NCBI RefSeq assembly: GCF_003473545.1 | Contig: NZ_QUCM01000012.1 | Coordinates: 1 to 64,000 of the forward strand | Source of the DNA: Clostridium sp. AM22-11AC | GTDB lineage: Bacteria > Bacillota > Clostridia > Lachnospirales > Lachnospiraceae | DNA: 64,000 nucleotides | Reading direction: 5' to 3' | Part shown: piece by piece, positions 53,146 to 62,109 of the stretch | Position numbering within the stretch: position 1 is the first letter of the stretch | Layout of the letters: each line of letters starts with the position of its first letter | Program-made: the position numbers and the translations under genes | Notes under the pieces: model-generated | Databases searched by the model: none | What the model saw: only the letters and a program-made list of their open reading frames with translations | What the model was told of the DNA's origin: nothing

Positions 53146-55758
53146 TTATTTTCCGTAGTAAGCTCTTAAGTACATTTCCTTGATCTCGCTCATCAGAGGA
53201 TATCTTGGGTTAGCACCGGTGCACTGGTCATCGAATGCCTGCTCTACCATGTCATCCAGTCTGTCTAAGAAATCTTTCTCATCAATTCCGTATGCCTGGA
53301 TAGAGGACTTAACACCAACCTGCTTCTTCAGATCTTCGATCTTCTCCATCAGCTTCTTAACTGCCTCAGCATCATCCTTCGCCTGGATGCCTACGAAACG
53401 AGCGCACTCTGCGTATCTTGCCTGGGTATGTGGATACTGATACTGGGAGAAGGTTCCCATCTTGCGTGGGTTCTCAGCAGCGTTAAACTCAATTACCAGG
53501 TTTAATAACAGTGCATTTGCAAGTCCATGTGGCAGGTGATGGAATGCACCTAATTTATGTGCCATAGAGTGGCAAACACCTAAGAATGCATTTGCAAATG
53601 CCATACCAGCCATGCAGGAAGCGTCTGCCATCTTCTGACGTGCTTCTACATTTCCAGGCTCATTGTAAGCAGTTGGAAGATATTCAAATACATTCTTCAT
53701 AGCCTTTAATGCAAGACCGTCTGTATAGTCTGTAGCCATAACAGAAGCATATGCTTCCAGAGCGTGTACCAGAACGTCCAGACCGGATGCGCTGGTCAGT
53801 CCCTTAGGCTGGCTCATCATATTGTCAGTATCTACAATTGCCATCTTAGGCAGCAGCTGGTAGTCAGCTAACGGATACTTAACACCGGTGTTCTGATCAG
53901 TGATAACTGCGAATGGTGTAACCTCAGAACCAGTACCGGAAGAGGTAGGAACTGCTACAAAGTATGCCTTCTCGCCCATGGTTGGGAAGGTATATACACG
54001 CTTACGGATATCAATGAAACGCATTGCCATATCCATGAAGTCTGCTTCTGGATGCTCATAGAGAACCCACATGATCTTGCCGGCATCCATTGCGGAACCG
54101 CCGCCCATTGCGATGATCACATCCGGCTCAAATTCTCTCATCAGCTTTGCGCCAGCCTGTGCATTTGCCAGGGTTGGGTCTGGCTGTACATCAGAGAATA
54201 CAGTGTAAGTAATTCCCATTTCATTTAAACGGTCAGTGATAACATGTGTATATCCATTCTTGTACAGGAAAGAGTCTGTTACGATGAAGGCTCTCTTCTT
54301 GCCCATAACGTCCTTTAATTCCTTCAGTGCTACAGGCAGACAGCCCTTCTTAAAGTAAACCTTCTCAGGTGCTCTGAACCACAGCATGTTCTCTCTCCTC
54401 TCAGCAACAGTCTTGATATTTAACAGGTGCTTTACACCAACGTTCTCAGATACGGAGTTTCCGCCCCAGGAACCGCAGCCTAATGTCAGGGATGGTGTCA
54501 GCTTGAAGTTGTATAAGTCACCGATACCGCCGTGGGAAGAAGGTGTATTGATCAGGATACGGCAGGTCTTCATGCGCTCTGCATGCTTCATGATCTTCTC
54601 AGTTTCATTTACATTGATGTACAGAGAAGAAGTATGGCCGTAACCGCCGTCAGCCACCAGACGCTCTGCCTTATCCAGTGCCTCGTCAAAGGTCTTTGCC
54701 TTGTACATTGCAAGTACTGGGGACAGTTTCTCATGTGCGAACTCTTCGCTGATATCTACGGACTCAACTTCGCCGATAAGGATCTTGGTATCTACAGGAA
54801 CTTCTACACCAGCCAGCTTTGCAATGGTGTATGCAGACTGTCCAACGATCTTTGCATTTAAGGCACCGTTGATCAGGATGGTCTTTCTTACCTTTTCGAT
54901 CTCACCTGGTTTTAAGAAATAGCAACCTCTGTATTCAAATTCTTTCTTGGCAGCTTCATATACAGGCTCCAGAATGGTTACAGACTGTTCAGAAGCACAG
55001 ATCATACCATTATCAAAGGTCTTAGAATGGATAATGGAGTTAACTGCCATACGTACATCTGCAGTGTCATCAATGATAACCGGTGTATTTCCGGCACCTA
55101 CGCCAAGTGCAGGTTTTCCGGAAGAATAAGCTGCTTTAACCATTCCAGGACCACCGGTTGCCAGGATAATGTCTGCATCTCTCATAACTTCGTTTGTTAA
55201 GTCAAGAGATGGAACATCGATCCAGCCGATGATGCCTTCTGGTGCTCCAGCTGCAACTGCTGCATCCAGAACTACCTTTGCTGCTGCAATGGTGCTCTTT
55301 TTAGCTCTTGGATGTGGGGAAATGATGATCGCATTTCTGGTCTTTAAGGAGATCAATGTCTTAAAAATCGCAGTTGATGTTGGATTGGTAGTTGGGATAA
55401 CTGCTGCAACCAGACCGATCGGCTCTGCGATCTTCTTAATTCCATATTCCTTATCTTCTTCGATCACACCAACTGTTTTAGTGTTCTTGTATGCATTGTA
55501 AATGTACTCTGCTGCGTAGTTGTTTTTGATGACCTTATCTTCTACGATACCCATTCCGGTCTCTTCTACTGCCATTTTTGCCAGCGGGATACGCATCTTG
55601 TTTGCTGCGCTTGCTGCTGCGAAGAAGATCTTATCAACCTGCTCCTGTGTGTAGGTTGCAAATACTTTCTGAGCTTCACGCATTGCTGCCATTTTTGCAT
55701 TTAAGCCTTCTACGCTGTCAATGATCTCCGGAACAACCTGTTCTGCTTTCTTTGCCAT
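53146..55758 (-). CDS. adhE: Bifunctional acetaldehyde-CoA/alcohol dehydrogenase
   Basis: 870 residues. The N-terminal half is the CoA-acylating aldehyde dehydrogenase (IPTTNPTSTAIFKTL, VGAGNTPVIID, and FDNGMICASEQS with the catalytic Cys). The C-terminal half is an iron alcohol dehydrogenase (AMGGGSAMDAGK, VPTSSGTGSEVTPFAVI, HSMAHKLGAFHHLPHG with metal-ligand His). It reduces acetyl-CoA to ethanol and regenerates NAD+, usually forming spirosomes. The start at 55758 has GGAGG eight bases upstream; the frame to 55773 is less likely. A consensus promoter and Rex-like operators precede it. Confidence 0.95.
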   Translation of the reverse strand: MAKKAEQVVPEIIDSVEGLNAKMAAMREAQKVFATYTQEQVDKIFFAAASAANKMRIPLAKMAVEETGMGIVEDKVIKNNYAAEYIYNAYKNTKTVGVIEEDKEYGIKKIAEPIGLVAAVIPTTNPTSTAIFKTLISLKTRNAIIISPHPRAKKSTIAAAKVVLDAAVAAGAPEGIIGWIDVPSLDLTNEVMRDADIILATGGPGMVKAAYSSGKPALGVGAGNTPVIIDDTADVRMAVNSIIHSKTFDNGMICASEQSVTILEPVYEAAKKEFEYRGCYFLKPGEIEKVRKTILINGALNAKIVGQSAYTIAKLAGVEVPVDTKILIGEVESVDISEEFAHEKLSPVLAMYKAKTFDEALDKAERLVADGGYGHTSSLYINVNETEKIMKHAERMKTCRILINTPSSHGGIGDLYNFKLTPSLTLGCGSWGGNSVSENVGVKHLLNIKTVAERRENMLWFRAPEKVYFKKGCLPVALKELKDVMGKKRAFIVTDSFLYKNGYTHVITDRLNEMGITYTVFSDVQPDPTLANAQAGAKLMREFEPDVIIAMGGGSAMDAGKIMWVLYEHPEADFMDMAMRFIDIRKRVYTFPTMGEKAYFVAVPTSSGTGSEVTPFAVITDQNTGVKYPLADYQLLPKMAIVDTDNMMSQPKGLTSASGLDVLVHALEAYASVMATDYTDGLALKAMKNVFEYLPTAYNEPGNVEARQKMADASCMAGMAFANAFLGVCHSMAHKLGAFHHLPHGLANALLLNLVIEFNAAENPRKMGTFSQYQYPHTQARYAECARFVGIQAKDDAEAVKKLMEKIEDLKKQVGVKSSIQAYGIDEKDFLDRLDDMVEQAFDDQCTGANPRYPLMSEIKEMYLRAYYGK

Positions 55759-55872
55759 TTCCATTTCCTCCATAATTCCCTTTGTGTTTGTGTTACTTTG
55801 TAATGCCTTGTGTTTGTTATCGTTTTAATGTGTTTGTTTTCATGTTATGTTGTGTCGATTGCTTTATTTCTT

Positions 55873-55890
55873 TCGTTAATTAATTATCAA
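55873..55890. promoter_or_regulatory. Rex-like operator downstream of the adhE -10 element
   Basis: TCGTTAATTAATTATCAA matches TTGTTAA-N4-TTAACAA at all but two fixed positions. It lies just after the predicted transcription start, where a bound NADH-sensing repressor would block RNA polymerase. Confidence 0.6.
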
Positions 55891-55903
55891 TCTCACATTA
55901 GGC

Positions 55904-55932
55904 ATTATATCGTATTGTTAAAAAAATGTCAA
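55904..55932 (-). promoter_or_regulatory. Consensus promoter of adhE
   Basis: Exact TTGACA and TATAAT are separated by 17 bases on the minus strand. A weaker second Rex-like site, TTGTTAAAAAAATGTCAA (55915-55932), overlaps the -35 and spacer. Confidence 0.85.
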
Positions 55933-55937
55933 CTATG

Positions 55938-56060
55938 TTTTTTAATAAAAACAAGGAAGTTCCTTCCTCATTTTTACGAGATCATCCATAAATGAATAGG
56001 AACTTGCTTGTATCAGGTGGGTGAAAACCCGCCTGATAAGCTGCAGAGCAGCTTTTTTAT
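55938..56060. other. Structured intergenic region with three hairpins (ncRNA candidate)
   Basis: Between metK and adhE. An arm beginning CAAGGAAGTTCCT near 55950 pairs with AGGAACTTGCTTG ending ~56011; then a 12-bp hairpin of TATCAGGTGGGT with a GAAA loop; then AAGCTGC-AGA-GCAGCTT followed by TTTT on the plus strand. On the minus strand the first stem is followed by TTTTTATT, a terminator form. No coding frame was recognised here. The rest of the 550-base gap contains the adhE promoter and the metK terminator. Confidence 0.45.
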
Positions 56061-56152
56061 TATGAGCAGGTAGCGAAAGCGGATTGCGAATATCCTTTGA
56101 TACAATACTTACAGAACCTGCCACTGGCAGCTTCTTCCAGATGCATGGCAAC

Positions 56153-56213
56153 AAAAAAACGCCTGGAACAAGGGATTGCATAATGCATTTCCTGTTTTTG
56201 TCCAGACGTTTCT
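56153..56213 (-). terminator. Terminator of metK
   Basis: AACGTCTGGA and TCCAGGCGTT pair around a ~35-base loop on the minus strand, followed by seven T. Confidence 0.75.
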
Positions 56214-56308
56214 CTGTTTTAACCTTCTTTTATCCGGTTATTTATTGTTTTTATTTTAACACAATCTGCATTTCTGTCCTGTTTTATCACAGATAACAGA
56301 ACATTTTC

Positions 56309-57505
56309 CTACAGATATTTCTTCAGATCTTCTACTCTGTCTAACTTCTCCCACGGAAGATCTACATCATGACGGCCAAAATGACCATAAGCAGCGGTCT
56401 GCTTGTAGATCGGGCGGCGCAGATCAAGCATCTTGATGATGCCAGCTGGACGCAGGTCAAAGTTTTCACGGATGATCTCAACTAACTTCTCGTTGCTTAC
56501 CTTTCCCGTTCCGAAGGTATCTACCATGATGGAAGTTGGATGAGCAACACCGATGGCATAAGACAGCTGGATCTCGCACTTGTCAGCAAGTCCTGCTGCT
56601 ACGATATTCTTTGCAACGTAACGTGCTGCGTATGCTGCGGAACGGTCTACCTTGGTGCAGTCCTTTCCGGAGAATGCGCCGCCGCCGTGACGAGCGTAAC
56701 CACCGTAGGTGTCTACGATGATCTTACGGCCGGTCAGACCACTGTCTCCGTGAGGTCCGCCAATAACGAAACGGCCGGTTGGGTTGATAAAGAACTTGGT
56801 ATTCTCGTCTACCATATCAGCCGGGATGATCTCGTCAAATACATACTTCTTAATATCCTCATGGATCTGCTCCTGGGATACATTCTCATCATGCTGAGTA
56901 GAAAGAACAACTGCATCCAGACGTACTGGCTTGTCATTCTCATCATATTCTACAGTAACCTGGGTCTTTCCATCTGGACGAAGGTACTTTAAGGTACCGT
57001 TCTTTCTTACTTCTGTAAGGCGTCTTGCCAGCTTGTGAGCCATAGAAATAGGATAAGGCATATATTCTTCTGTCTCATTGCTTGCAAAACCGAACATCAT
57101 ACCCTGGTCACCAGCACCGATCGCGTCTAACTCTTCCTCAGTCATGTGCTTTTCACCAGCCTGCTTTGCCTCTAATGCCTTGTCAACGCCAAGAGCAATA
57201 TCAGCAGACTGCTCATCAATTGCAGTTAAAACACCGCAGGTATCGCAGTCAAAACCATATTTTGCACGATCATATCCGATCTCACGGATAGTCTCACGAA
57301 CGATCTTCTGGATATCTACATAAGCCTTGGTAGTGATCTCACCCATTACCATTACAAGTCCTGTAGTGGTAGCTGTTTCACATGCAACACGGCTCATTGG
57401 ATCCTGTTCCATTAATGCATCAAGAATGGCATCGGAAATGGCATCGCACATTTTGTCTGGATGGCCTTCAGTTACAGATTCGGAAGTAAATAATCTTCTT
57501 TCCAT
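56309..57505 (-). CDS. metK: S-adenosylmethionine synthetase
   Basis: 398 residues, cytosolic tetramer making SAM from methionine and ATP. Visible: [50 protein letters not shown] and [19 protein letters not shown], covering the ATP, metal and methionine sites. AAGGAG precedes the ATG. An S-box riboswitch with its terminator lies upstream, so high SAM should shut it off. Confidence 0.97.
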   Translation of the reverse strand: MERRLFTSESVTEGHPDKMCDAISDAILDALMEQDPMSRVACETATTTGLVMVMGEITTKAYVDIQKIVRETIREIGYDRAKYGFDCDTCGVLTAIDEQSADIALGVDKALEAKQAGEKHMTEEELDAIGAGDQGMMFGFASNETEEYMPYPISMAHKLARRLTEVRKNGTLKYLRPDGKTQVTVEYDENDKPVRLDAVVLSTQHDENVSQEQIHEDIKKYVFDEIIPADMVDENTKFFINPTGRFVIGGPHGDSGLTGRKIIVDTYGGYARHGGGAFSGKDCTKVDRSAAYAARYVAKNIVAAGLADKCEIQLSYAIGVAHPTSIMVDTFGTGKVSNEKLVEIIRENFDLRPAGIIKMLDLRRPIYKQTAAYGHFGRHDVDLPWEKLDRVEDLKKYL

Positions 57506-57561
57506 TTGTTCTCCTTTTTCGTTTTTGTTATATTGTTATCTTAGTTTGCTTTGTTGACCCG

Positions 57562-57581
57562 TTACCCGCTAAAGCGGGCAC
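57562..57581 (-). repeat. GC-rich hairpin in the metK leader
   Basis: A CCCGC-loop-GCGGG hairpin lies between the riboswitch terminator and the metK ribosome site. Its AACGGGTCAACAAAGCAAAC flank on the minus strand shares ACAAAGCAAAC with the region after hairpin copy 2 (19784-19794). Confidence 0.35.
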
Positions 57582-57633
57582 TGCATTTCGTGAACAGCGA
57601 ACGACCTCTGGCGCGCTCCCATATGCAATGGCA

Positions 57634-57663
57634 AGAAAAAAGTCCGCAGCAATTGCGGACTTG
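57634..57663 (-). terminator. Riboswitch-controlled terminator upstream of metK
   Basis: AAGTCCGCA and TGCGGACTT pair (57640-57648 with 57654-57662), followed by T residues. It is the expression platform of the S-box. Confidence 0.85.
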
Positions 57664-57683
57664 AAAATAGCAGATCTTCAAAT

Positions 57684-57850
57684 CCTCTTATTGCTCGATC
57701 AAGCAGTTTTCCGGAATTTCCGTACTCGTCTGCTCCTCGCTCAGGCTGGCACCTTCCGGCCCTTTCGCATGTGCATCTTGCTTTCACATACTCAACCGGG
57801 GTTGCCGTGACTTCGCAGGTCCTTTGTACCTCCATCACTCTGAATAAGGG
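57684..57850 (-). promoter_or_regulatory. SAM-I (S-box) riboswitch of metK
   Basis: On the minus strand the conserved core is seen in order: CTTATT P1 arm, CAGAGTGATGGAGG, GAAG then CACGGCAACC, AAGGTGCCA, and AATAAG closing P1. The P3-P4 arms are longer than usual. The terminator lies ~20 bases downstream. Confidence 0.85.
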
Positions 57851-57897
57851 ATATATACGAACTTTTTAATTGTAAATCTAAACGGATTACCTCACAT

Positions 57898-57926
57898 ATC
57901 TTAATGGATTTGCGCAGGTATGTCAA
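57898..57926 (-). promoter_or_regulatory. Promoter of the S-box-metK transcript
   Basis: TTGACA and TAAGAT are separated by 17 bases on the minus strand, ~50 bases before the riboswitch. Confidence 0.7.
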
Positions 57927-57942
57927 TATCTATTTTTCTCAA

Positions 57943-59235
57943 TCAGCCTACACGCAACTTAAATTTCTGCACTTCGCGCTCAGAATCCACCTTTTCGATC
58001 ACAGCTCCAAGAGCCTGAAGCTTTTCTTCAAAGCACTCATAACCTCTCTGGATATAGCCAATCTCATCTACTGTGGTATAGCCTTCAGCAGCCAGTCCTG
58101 CGATCACTAAGGCAGCACCTGCACGAAGGTCTGGAGCATTTACCTGAGCACCTGTAAAGCCTGCAACGCCATCAATGACAGCTACATTGCCTTCTACCTT
58201 AATATGGCTTCCCATACGTGCCAGCTCGTCCACGTATTTGAAACGGTTCTCAAAAATACTCTCCGTTACCATACTGGTTCCATTTGCAAGCGCAAGTGTA
58301 ACAGCCATCTGAGGCTGCATATCCGTCGGAAATCCAGGATAAGGCAGAGTCTTGATGTCTGTATGTCTCTGTACCGGTTTTCCTACCACACGGACTGCAT
58401 CATCAAATTCAATCACTTCACAGCCGATCTCAATGAGCTTGGCAGAAATAGCTTCCAGATGCTTCGGGATCACATTTTTCACCATGATATCCCCTCTGGT
58501 TGCTGCTGCAGCACACATAAAAGTACCTGCTTCGATCTGATCCGGGATAATAGAATACTCGGTTCCATGAAGCTTGCCTACGCCACGGATACGGATAGTA
58601 TCTGTACCAGCACCTTTAATATTGGCTCCCATACTGTTTAAGAAGTTGGCTACGTCTACGATATGAGGCTCTTTTGCCGCATTCTCCAGAATAGTCTGGC
58701 CTTCTGCCATAGCTGCTGCCATCATAATGTTGATAGTCGCACCTACAGAAACCACATCCAGATAGATATGGCTTGCTACCAGATCAATGGCATGGGCGAT
58801 CACTGCGCCGCATTCAATCTGTACATCCGCTCCCAGCGCGCGGAAACCTTTAATATGCTGGTCGATGGGACGGCTTCCAATGTTGCATCCGCCTGGAAGC
58901 GGTACCTGAGCGCTCTTATATTTTCCCAGCAAGGCGCCGATAAAATAATAAGATGCGCGGATACGGCGGATATATTCATCATCAACGGACACTTCTTTAA
59001 TACCGCTGCCGTTGATTTTTACTGTATGACGGTCAATACGATCTACTCTTGCACCGATCTCCTGGATAGCTTCCAGCATTACATTGATATCTCTTACATC
59101 TGGAAGGTTATCGATCAGTACATCATCATCCGTCATGATCGAGGCGGCAAGAATACCTAACGCAGCATTCTTGGCACCGCTGATGGTTACATCACCCACT
59201 AACGGATTACCGCCTTTTATAATATATTGTTCCAT
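57943..59235 (-). CDS. murA: UDP-N-acetylglucosamine 1-carboxyvinyltransferase
   Basis: 430 residues. First committed enzyme of peptidoglycan synthesis, transferring enolpyruvate from PEP to UDP-GlcNAc in the cytosol. SGAKNAALGILAASI is at the N-terminus; the PEP-binding loop PLPGGCNIGSRPID carries the catalytic Cys 117 (fosfomycin target). GFPTDMQPQMAV is also conserved. AGAGGTG precedes the ATG. A TTTACA-16-TATAAT promoter and a long leader hairpin lie upstream. Confidence 0.95.
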   Translation of the reverse strand: MEQYIIKGGNPLVGDVTISGAKNAALGILAASIMTDDDVLIDNLPDVRDINVMLEAIQEIGARVDRIDRHTVKINGSGIKEVSVDDEYIRRIRASYYFIGALLGKYKSAQVPLPGGCNIGSRPIDQHIKGFRALGADVQIECGAVIAHAIDLVASHIYLDVVSVGATINIMMAAAMAEGQTILENAAKEPHIVDVANFLNSMGANIKGAGTDTIRIRGVGKLHGTEYSIIPDQIEAGTFMCAAAATRGDIMVKNVIPKHLEAISAKLIEIGCEVIEFDDAVRVVGKPVQRHTDIKTLPYPGFPTDMQPQMAVTLALANGTSMVTESIFENRFKYVDELARMGSHIKVEGNVAVIDGVAGFTGAQVNAPDLRAGAALVIAGLAAEGYTTVDEIGYIQRGYECFEEKLQALGAVIEKVDSEREVQKFKLRVG

Positions 59236-59256
59236 TACACACCTCTGTTGCTTAAT

Positions 59257-59308
59257 GTACTCCCAAAATCTTTTTGTGCTTTATTTTGCAAGAAGATTTC
59301 GAGAGTAC
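59257..59308 (-). other. Long hairpin in the murA leader
   Basis: GTACTCCCAAAATCTT (59257-59272) and AAGATTTCGAGAGTAC (59293-59308) pair at 14 of 16 positions (the others wobble on one strand). It ends about 20 bases before the murA start. No T run follows. Confidence 0.5.
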
Positions 59309-59394
59309 ATCTTATTCAATCCTTACAGCAAATTCTTCTAATGGGACTTAAGAATTCCCTAAAACTTCGTTCACAATTTATTTACATCCATTAG

Positions 59395-59422
59395 ATTATA
59401 CCATAAGAATGGAATTTGTAAA
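59395..59422 (-). promoter_or_regulatory. Promoter of murA
   Basis: TTTACA and TATAAT are separated by 16 bases on the minus strand, leaving a leader of about 155 bases that contains the long hairpin. Confidence 0.75.
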
Positions 59423-59434
59423 GTGTGTGCTTTT

Positions 59435-61915
59435 TTATTCCACTTTCAGACCGCACAAAAAGCTGTTATTTGCTCCTGAAAAATAGACAGCCCCATCTCC
59501 CAGTCCCATCTTGGAGATCTCCTGTGTTGCCGGATCATAAATATTTACATTGTACTGGTCGTATCCATATAAAAGCAGATAGGAACCATCCGGTCTGCAT
59601 GCCACCACCGGTATTCCCTTATCAATAAAATACAACACCTGATTTACATTACAGCCGGACCCATCTAATGTCATAAGTCCGCCATCTCTCAGCTTATTTT
59701 CACCTAAGCTGTCCATATAAGATAATAACTCTCTTGCCTGTCCGGCCGGATCTTTCAGGCTGCGGATCGGCTTCTTATTAATACGATCCCAGATCAGATG
59801 CTGATTTTGATCTGTTACATAGCCCATTTTTTCATAGGCTGTATTCACTGCTTCACTGAAATTTTTAAAGGCTCCCAGGTATCTTCCACCGCCATAAGCA
59901 TAGAAAATAAGATCCGTATCCTCAAGATTATTCTGTCTGCCAGACAACTCCAACGTACTTGTATTTTCATAAGAAAATGCCTTTGGTACCTCTGTTTTCA
60001 CAGAAGAAGCCTTTATTTCTCCATCTGTCTGTACAAAATAGACCCTGCCTTTGTCCTGGGACGCATACCATCCAAGTCCTTCAAAAGGATCCTTATCTAC
60101 TTTTTCATTACAAACAATGGTGTCCTCATCCTGGTAAGCATACTGCCCATCTCCTATTTTCACCAGTCGTTTTAAATGGATTCTTCCATCTTCTGCCGTT
60201 ACATCTGATATATAGATACCCGGCTTTTTATATTCGCTCTGAATGTTCATCTCATTATCAGCAATATACAAGGCGTACATAGGAAGTTCTTTTACAATTC
60301 CATTTACTGACCACAGATCACTTTCATGTCCGAAACCATAGATCAGATCACTTCCTACAAAACCAAGAGCCCTTACATAATCTCCTGATGGAGCTGTAAT
60401 ATCCTGTTTCTGTGCTGTATTAAAATCCATAACATGAAGCATTTCCGACTGATATGCATTATTTCCTTCCTGCCATGCCATACGGCTTCCATCTGCACTG
60501 ACTGCAAAACTTCCCTGGCTCAGGCCATACGCTACAGTAACCGACTCATTGCTGTTCAGGTCAATTCCTGTAACCTTTCCGTTAAGCAGCAGGTAGGTCA
60601 TACCATCTTCTCCCAGATATGCCAGTGTGGTAATATCAGACTCTAACTGGTCATATCCTTCTGAAACAGGCACAAAGAATTTTTCCTGTACTGTACGACT
60701 GTCTTCATCATAATGGTAAAATACCACTCCCATCTGCCCTTCATAGGTTCCCCGGTTCATATAGCCATATACAAGAAAATCAACATCTCCTTCATCTGAA
60801 GCTGCCAAAACTTTCACATTATGTTTCCCATAATCCGCTCTCACATCATCATTGGAGCCATCTGCGAAAGTAAACATGCAAAGGGCTTTTTTATCATGCT
60901 GATCATAGCGCCACAGATTTCCATTTACACGAAACAGGATATACCGGGAATTTTCGCTTTTCTGCGCCTTGATCTGCTTTGCATCCGAAATCCCCAGCAG
61001 GATCCTTTTTCCCGCAAAATTCTTCTGTTCCCCGTTAAACATTTCATTGGCATAACGGTTATAATTCATCAGGTAAATTCTCTTATCATTCCACTTCATA
61101 GTGAAATTATCTTCTGTCCGCACCAGGGAACGATTACCTGTGCTGTCTGTGACCCACACATTATATTCTACCTGGACCTGCCCCATGATCCCATCGTACA
61201 GCTGCAATGTGATCTGCGGTTCTCCCTCCAGTTCTGTTTCCAATCCGTCCCAGGTAAGATGATCAAAACTTGCCTTGATACTTACATTGCCTAAAGAGCT
61301 GTTATCCTCTCCCGGATTGGTTTCCAGATAAGACACCAGTTCTTTCGCCTCATCGTAATTCAGACTTTTTCTGGTGAAATTTTCTGCCAGATCCAACATA
61401 TCTCCTGCATGGTTGGTATCAGCCCACATAATGCGGGTATAATAATGGATCTCTTTTTCTGCTGTACTTACTGTAAGATCCAGCAAATAAGTTTCATTTT
61501 GTGTCAGCAGATTTTGAATAGGAAGCACTACCTGCAAACTTCCATTTTCTTCCTGCCAGTTATCAATCTCTGTCCGTTCGATCAAACGGTCCATTCCCAG
61601 ATTGCGCACTTCGTAGCGGATCCCTGTGATTCCATTATCATATTCATCAATATGCAATGTCAGCTTTCTGTCCTCAGGAAGTACGGAAATACTCTCTCCT
61701 GCCACCTGGTTTCCCATATCCTGAATGTATCCATGAAGAGCATTGATCTCTTTTCCATCAAACTCTGTATACACCACAGGAAATTCAGGCGCATCCATTG
61801 AAGAATAAACAGCCTCTTCCTTTTGCATATTTTTTCTTGCAGCAAAGAAATACACAGCCACCGATGCGGCAAATACCATTGTAAGTATCCCTGCTGTCCG
61901 TATTATTTTTTTCAT
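59435..61915 (-). CDS. Large membrane-anchored protein of unknown function, beta-propeller-like middle and peptidase-C39-like end
   Basis: 826 residues. One N-terminal membrane helix (~5-26, GILTMVFAASVAVYFFA) would anchor a large external part. Residues ~60-280 look like beta-sandwich domains; ~290-640 contain repeated short strands as in a propeller (LWRYDQHDKKALCMF, AVSADGSRMAWQEGN). The last ~180 residues resemble a C39-like papain fold (GSGCNVNQVLYFIDKGIPVV, then GSYLLLYGYDQYNVNIYDP), but the His expected near the second segment is Ser/Tyr, so it is probably not a peptidase. I do not recognise a named family. It sits beside the soj-parB group and murA; AAAGGA precedes the ATG. Confidence 0.7.
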   Translation of the reverse strand: MKKIIRTAGILTMVFAASVAVYFFAARKNMQKEEAVYSSMDAPEFPVVYTEFDGKEINALHGYIQDMGNQVAGESISVLPEDRKLTLHIDEYDNGITGIRYEVRNLGMDRLIERTEIDNWQEENGSLQVVLPIQNLLTQNETYLLDLTVSTAEKEIHYYTRIMWADTNHAGDMLDLAENFTRKSLNYDEAKELVSYLETNPGEDNSSLGNVSIKASFDHLTWDGLETELEGEPQITLQLYDGIMGQVQVEYNVWVTDSTGNRSLVRTEDNFTMKWNDKRIYLMNYNRYANEMFNGEQKNFAGKRILLGISDAKQIKAQKSENSRYILFRVNGNLWRYDQHDKKALCMFTFADGSNDDVRADYGKHNVKVLAASDEGDVDFLVYGYMNRGTYEGQMGVVFYHYDEDSRTVQEKFFVPVSEGYDQLESDITTLAYLGEDGMTYLLLNGKVTGIDLNSNESVTVAYGLSQGSFAVSADGSRMAWQEGNNAYQSEMLHVMDFNTAQKQDITAPSGDYVRALGFVGSDLIYGFGHESDLWSVNGIVKELPMYALYIADNEMNIQSEYKKPGIYISDVTAEDGRIHLKRLVKIGDGQYAYQDEDTIVCNEKVDKDPFEGLGWYASQDKGRVYFVQTDGEIKASSVKTEVPKAFSYENTSTLELSGRQNNLEDTDLIFYAYGGGRYLGAFKNFSEAVNTAYEKMGYVTDQNQHLIWDRINKKPIRSLKDPAGQARELLSYMDSLGENKLRDGGLMTLDGSGCNVNQVLYFIDKGIPVVACRPDGSYLLLYGYDQYNVNIYDPATQEISKMGLGDGAVYFSGANNSFLCGLKVE

Positions 61916-62046
61916 ATCATTCAGTCCTTTAAACTCAGCCCATTTATACAGCCGCCTGTTTTGACGGTCCCTTTCATTTTATATAATAACCTGTGAAACT
62001 ACAACTTAATCTTTTTTTAAGTATTATAAATCTAAGTATTATAAAA

Positions 62047-62098
62047 CAAAAAAAGATACTCTGTTCCACGTGAAACAAACACATGTTGCAGAGTATCT
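62047..62098 (-). terminator. Terminator of the soj-parB-DUF4446 operon, with parS in its loop
   Basis: AGATACTCTG (62054-62063) pairs with CAGAGTATCT (62089-62098), followed on the minus strand by a T run. Confidence 0.8.
62062..62077. other. parS site (15 of 16 match)
   Basis: TGTTCCACGTGAAACA differs from the consensus at one base and lies in the loop of the terminator behind the parB operon. Confidence 0.85.
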
Positions 62099-62109
62099 AT
62101 AAAAATTCA

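Noticed and set aside
55942..56181. 79-codon minus-strand frame between metK and adhE
   Set aside because: It runs through the metK terminator and several hairpins, and resembles no protein family.
57569..57838. Open reading frame of 89 codons on the minus strand between murA and metK
   Set aside because: It coincides with the S-box riboswitch and its terminator; the sequence is explained by conserved RNA structure and has no ribosome site.
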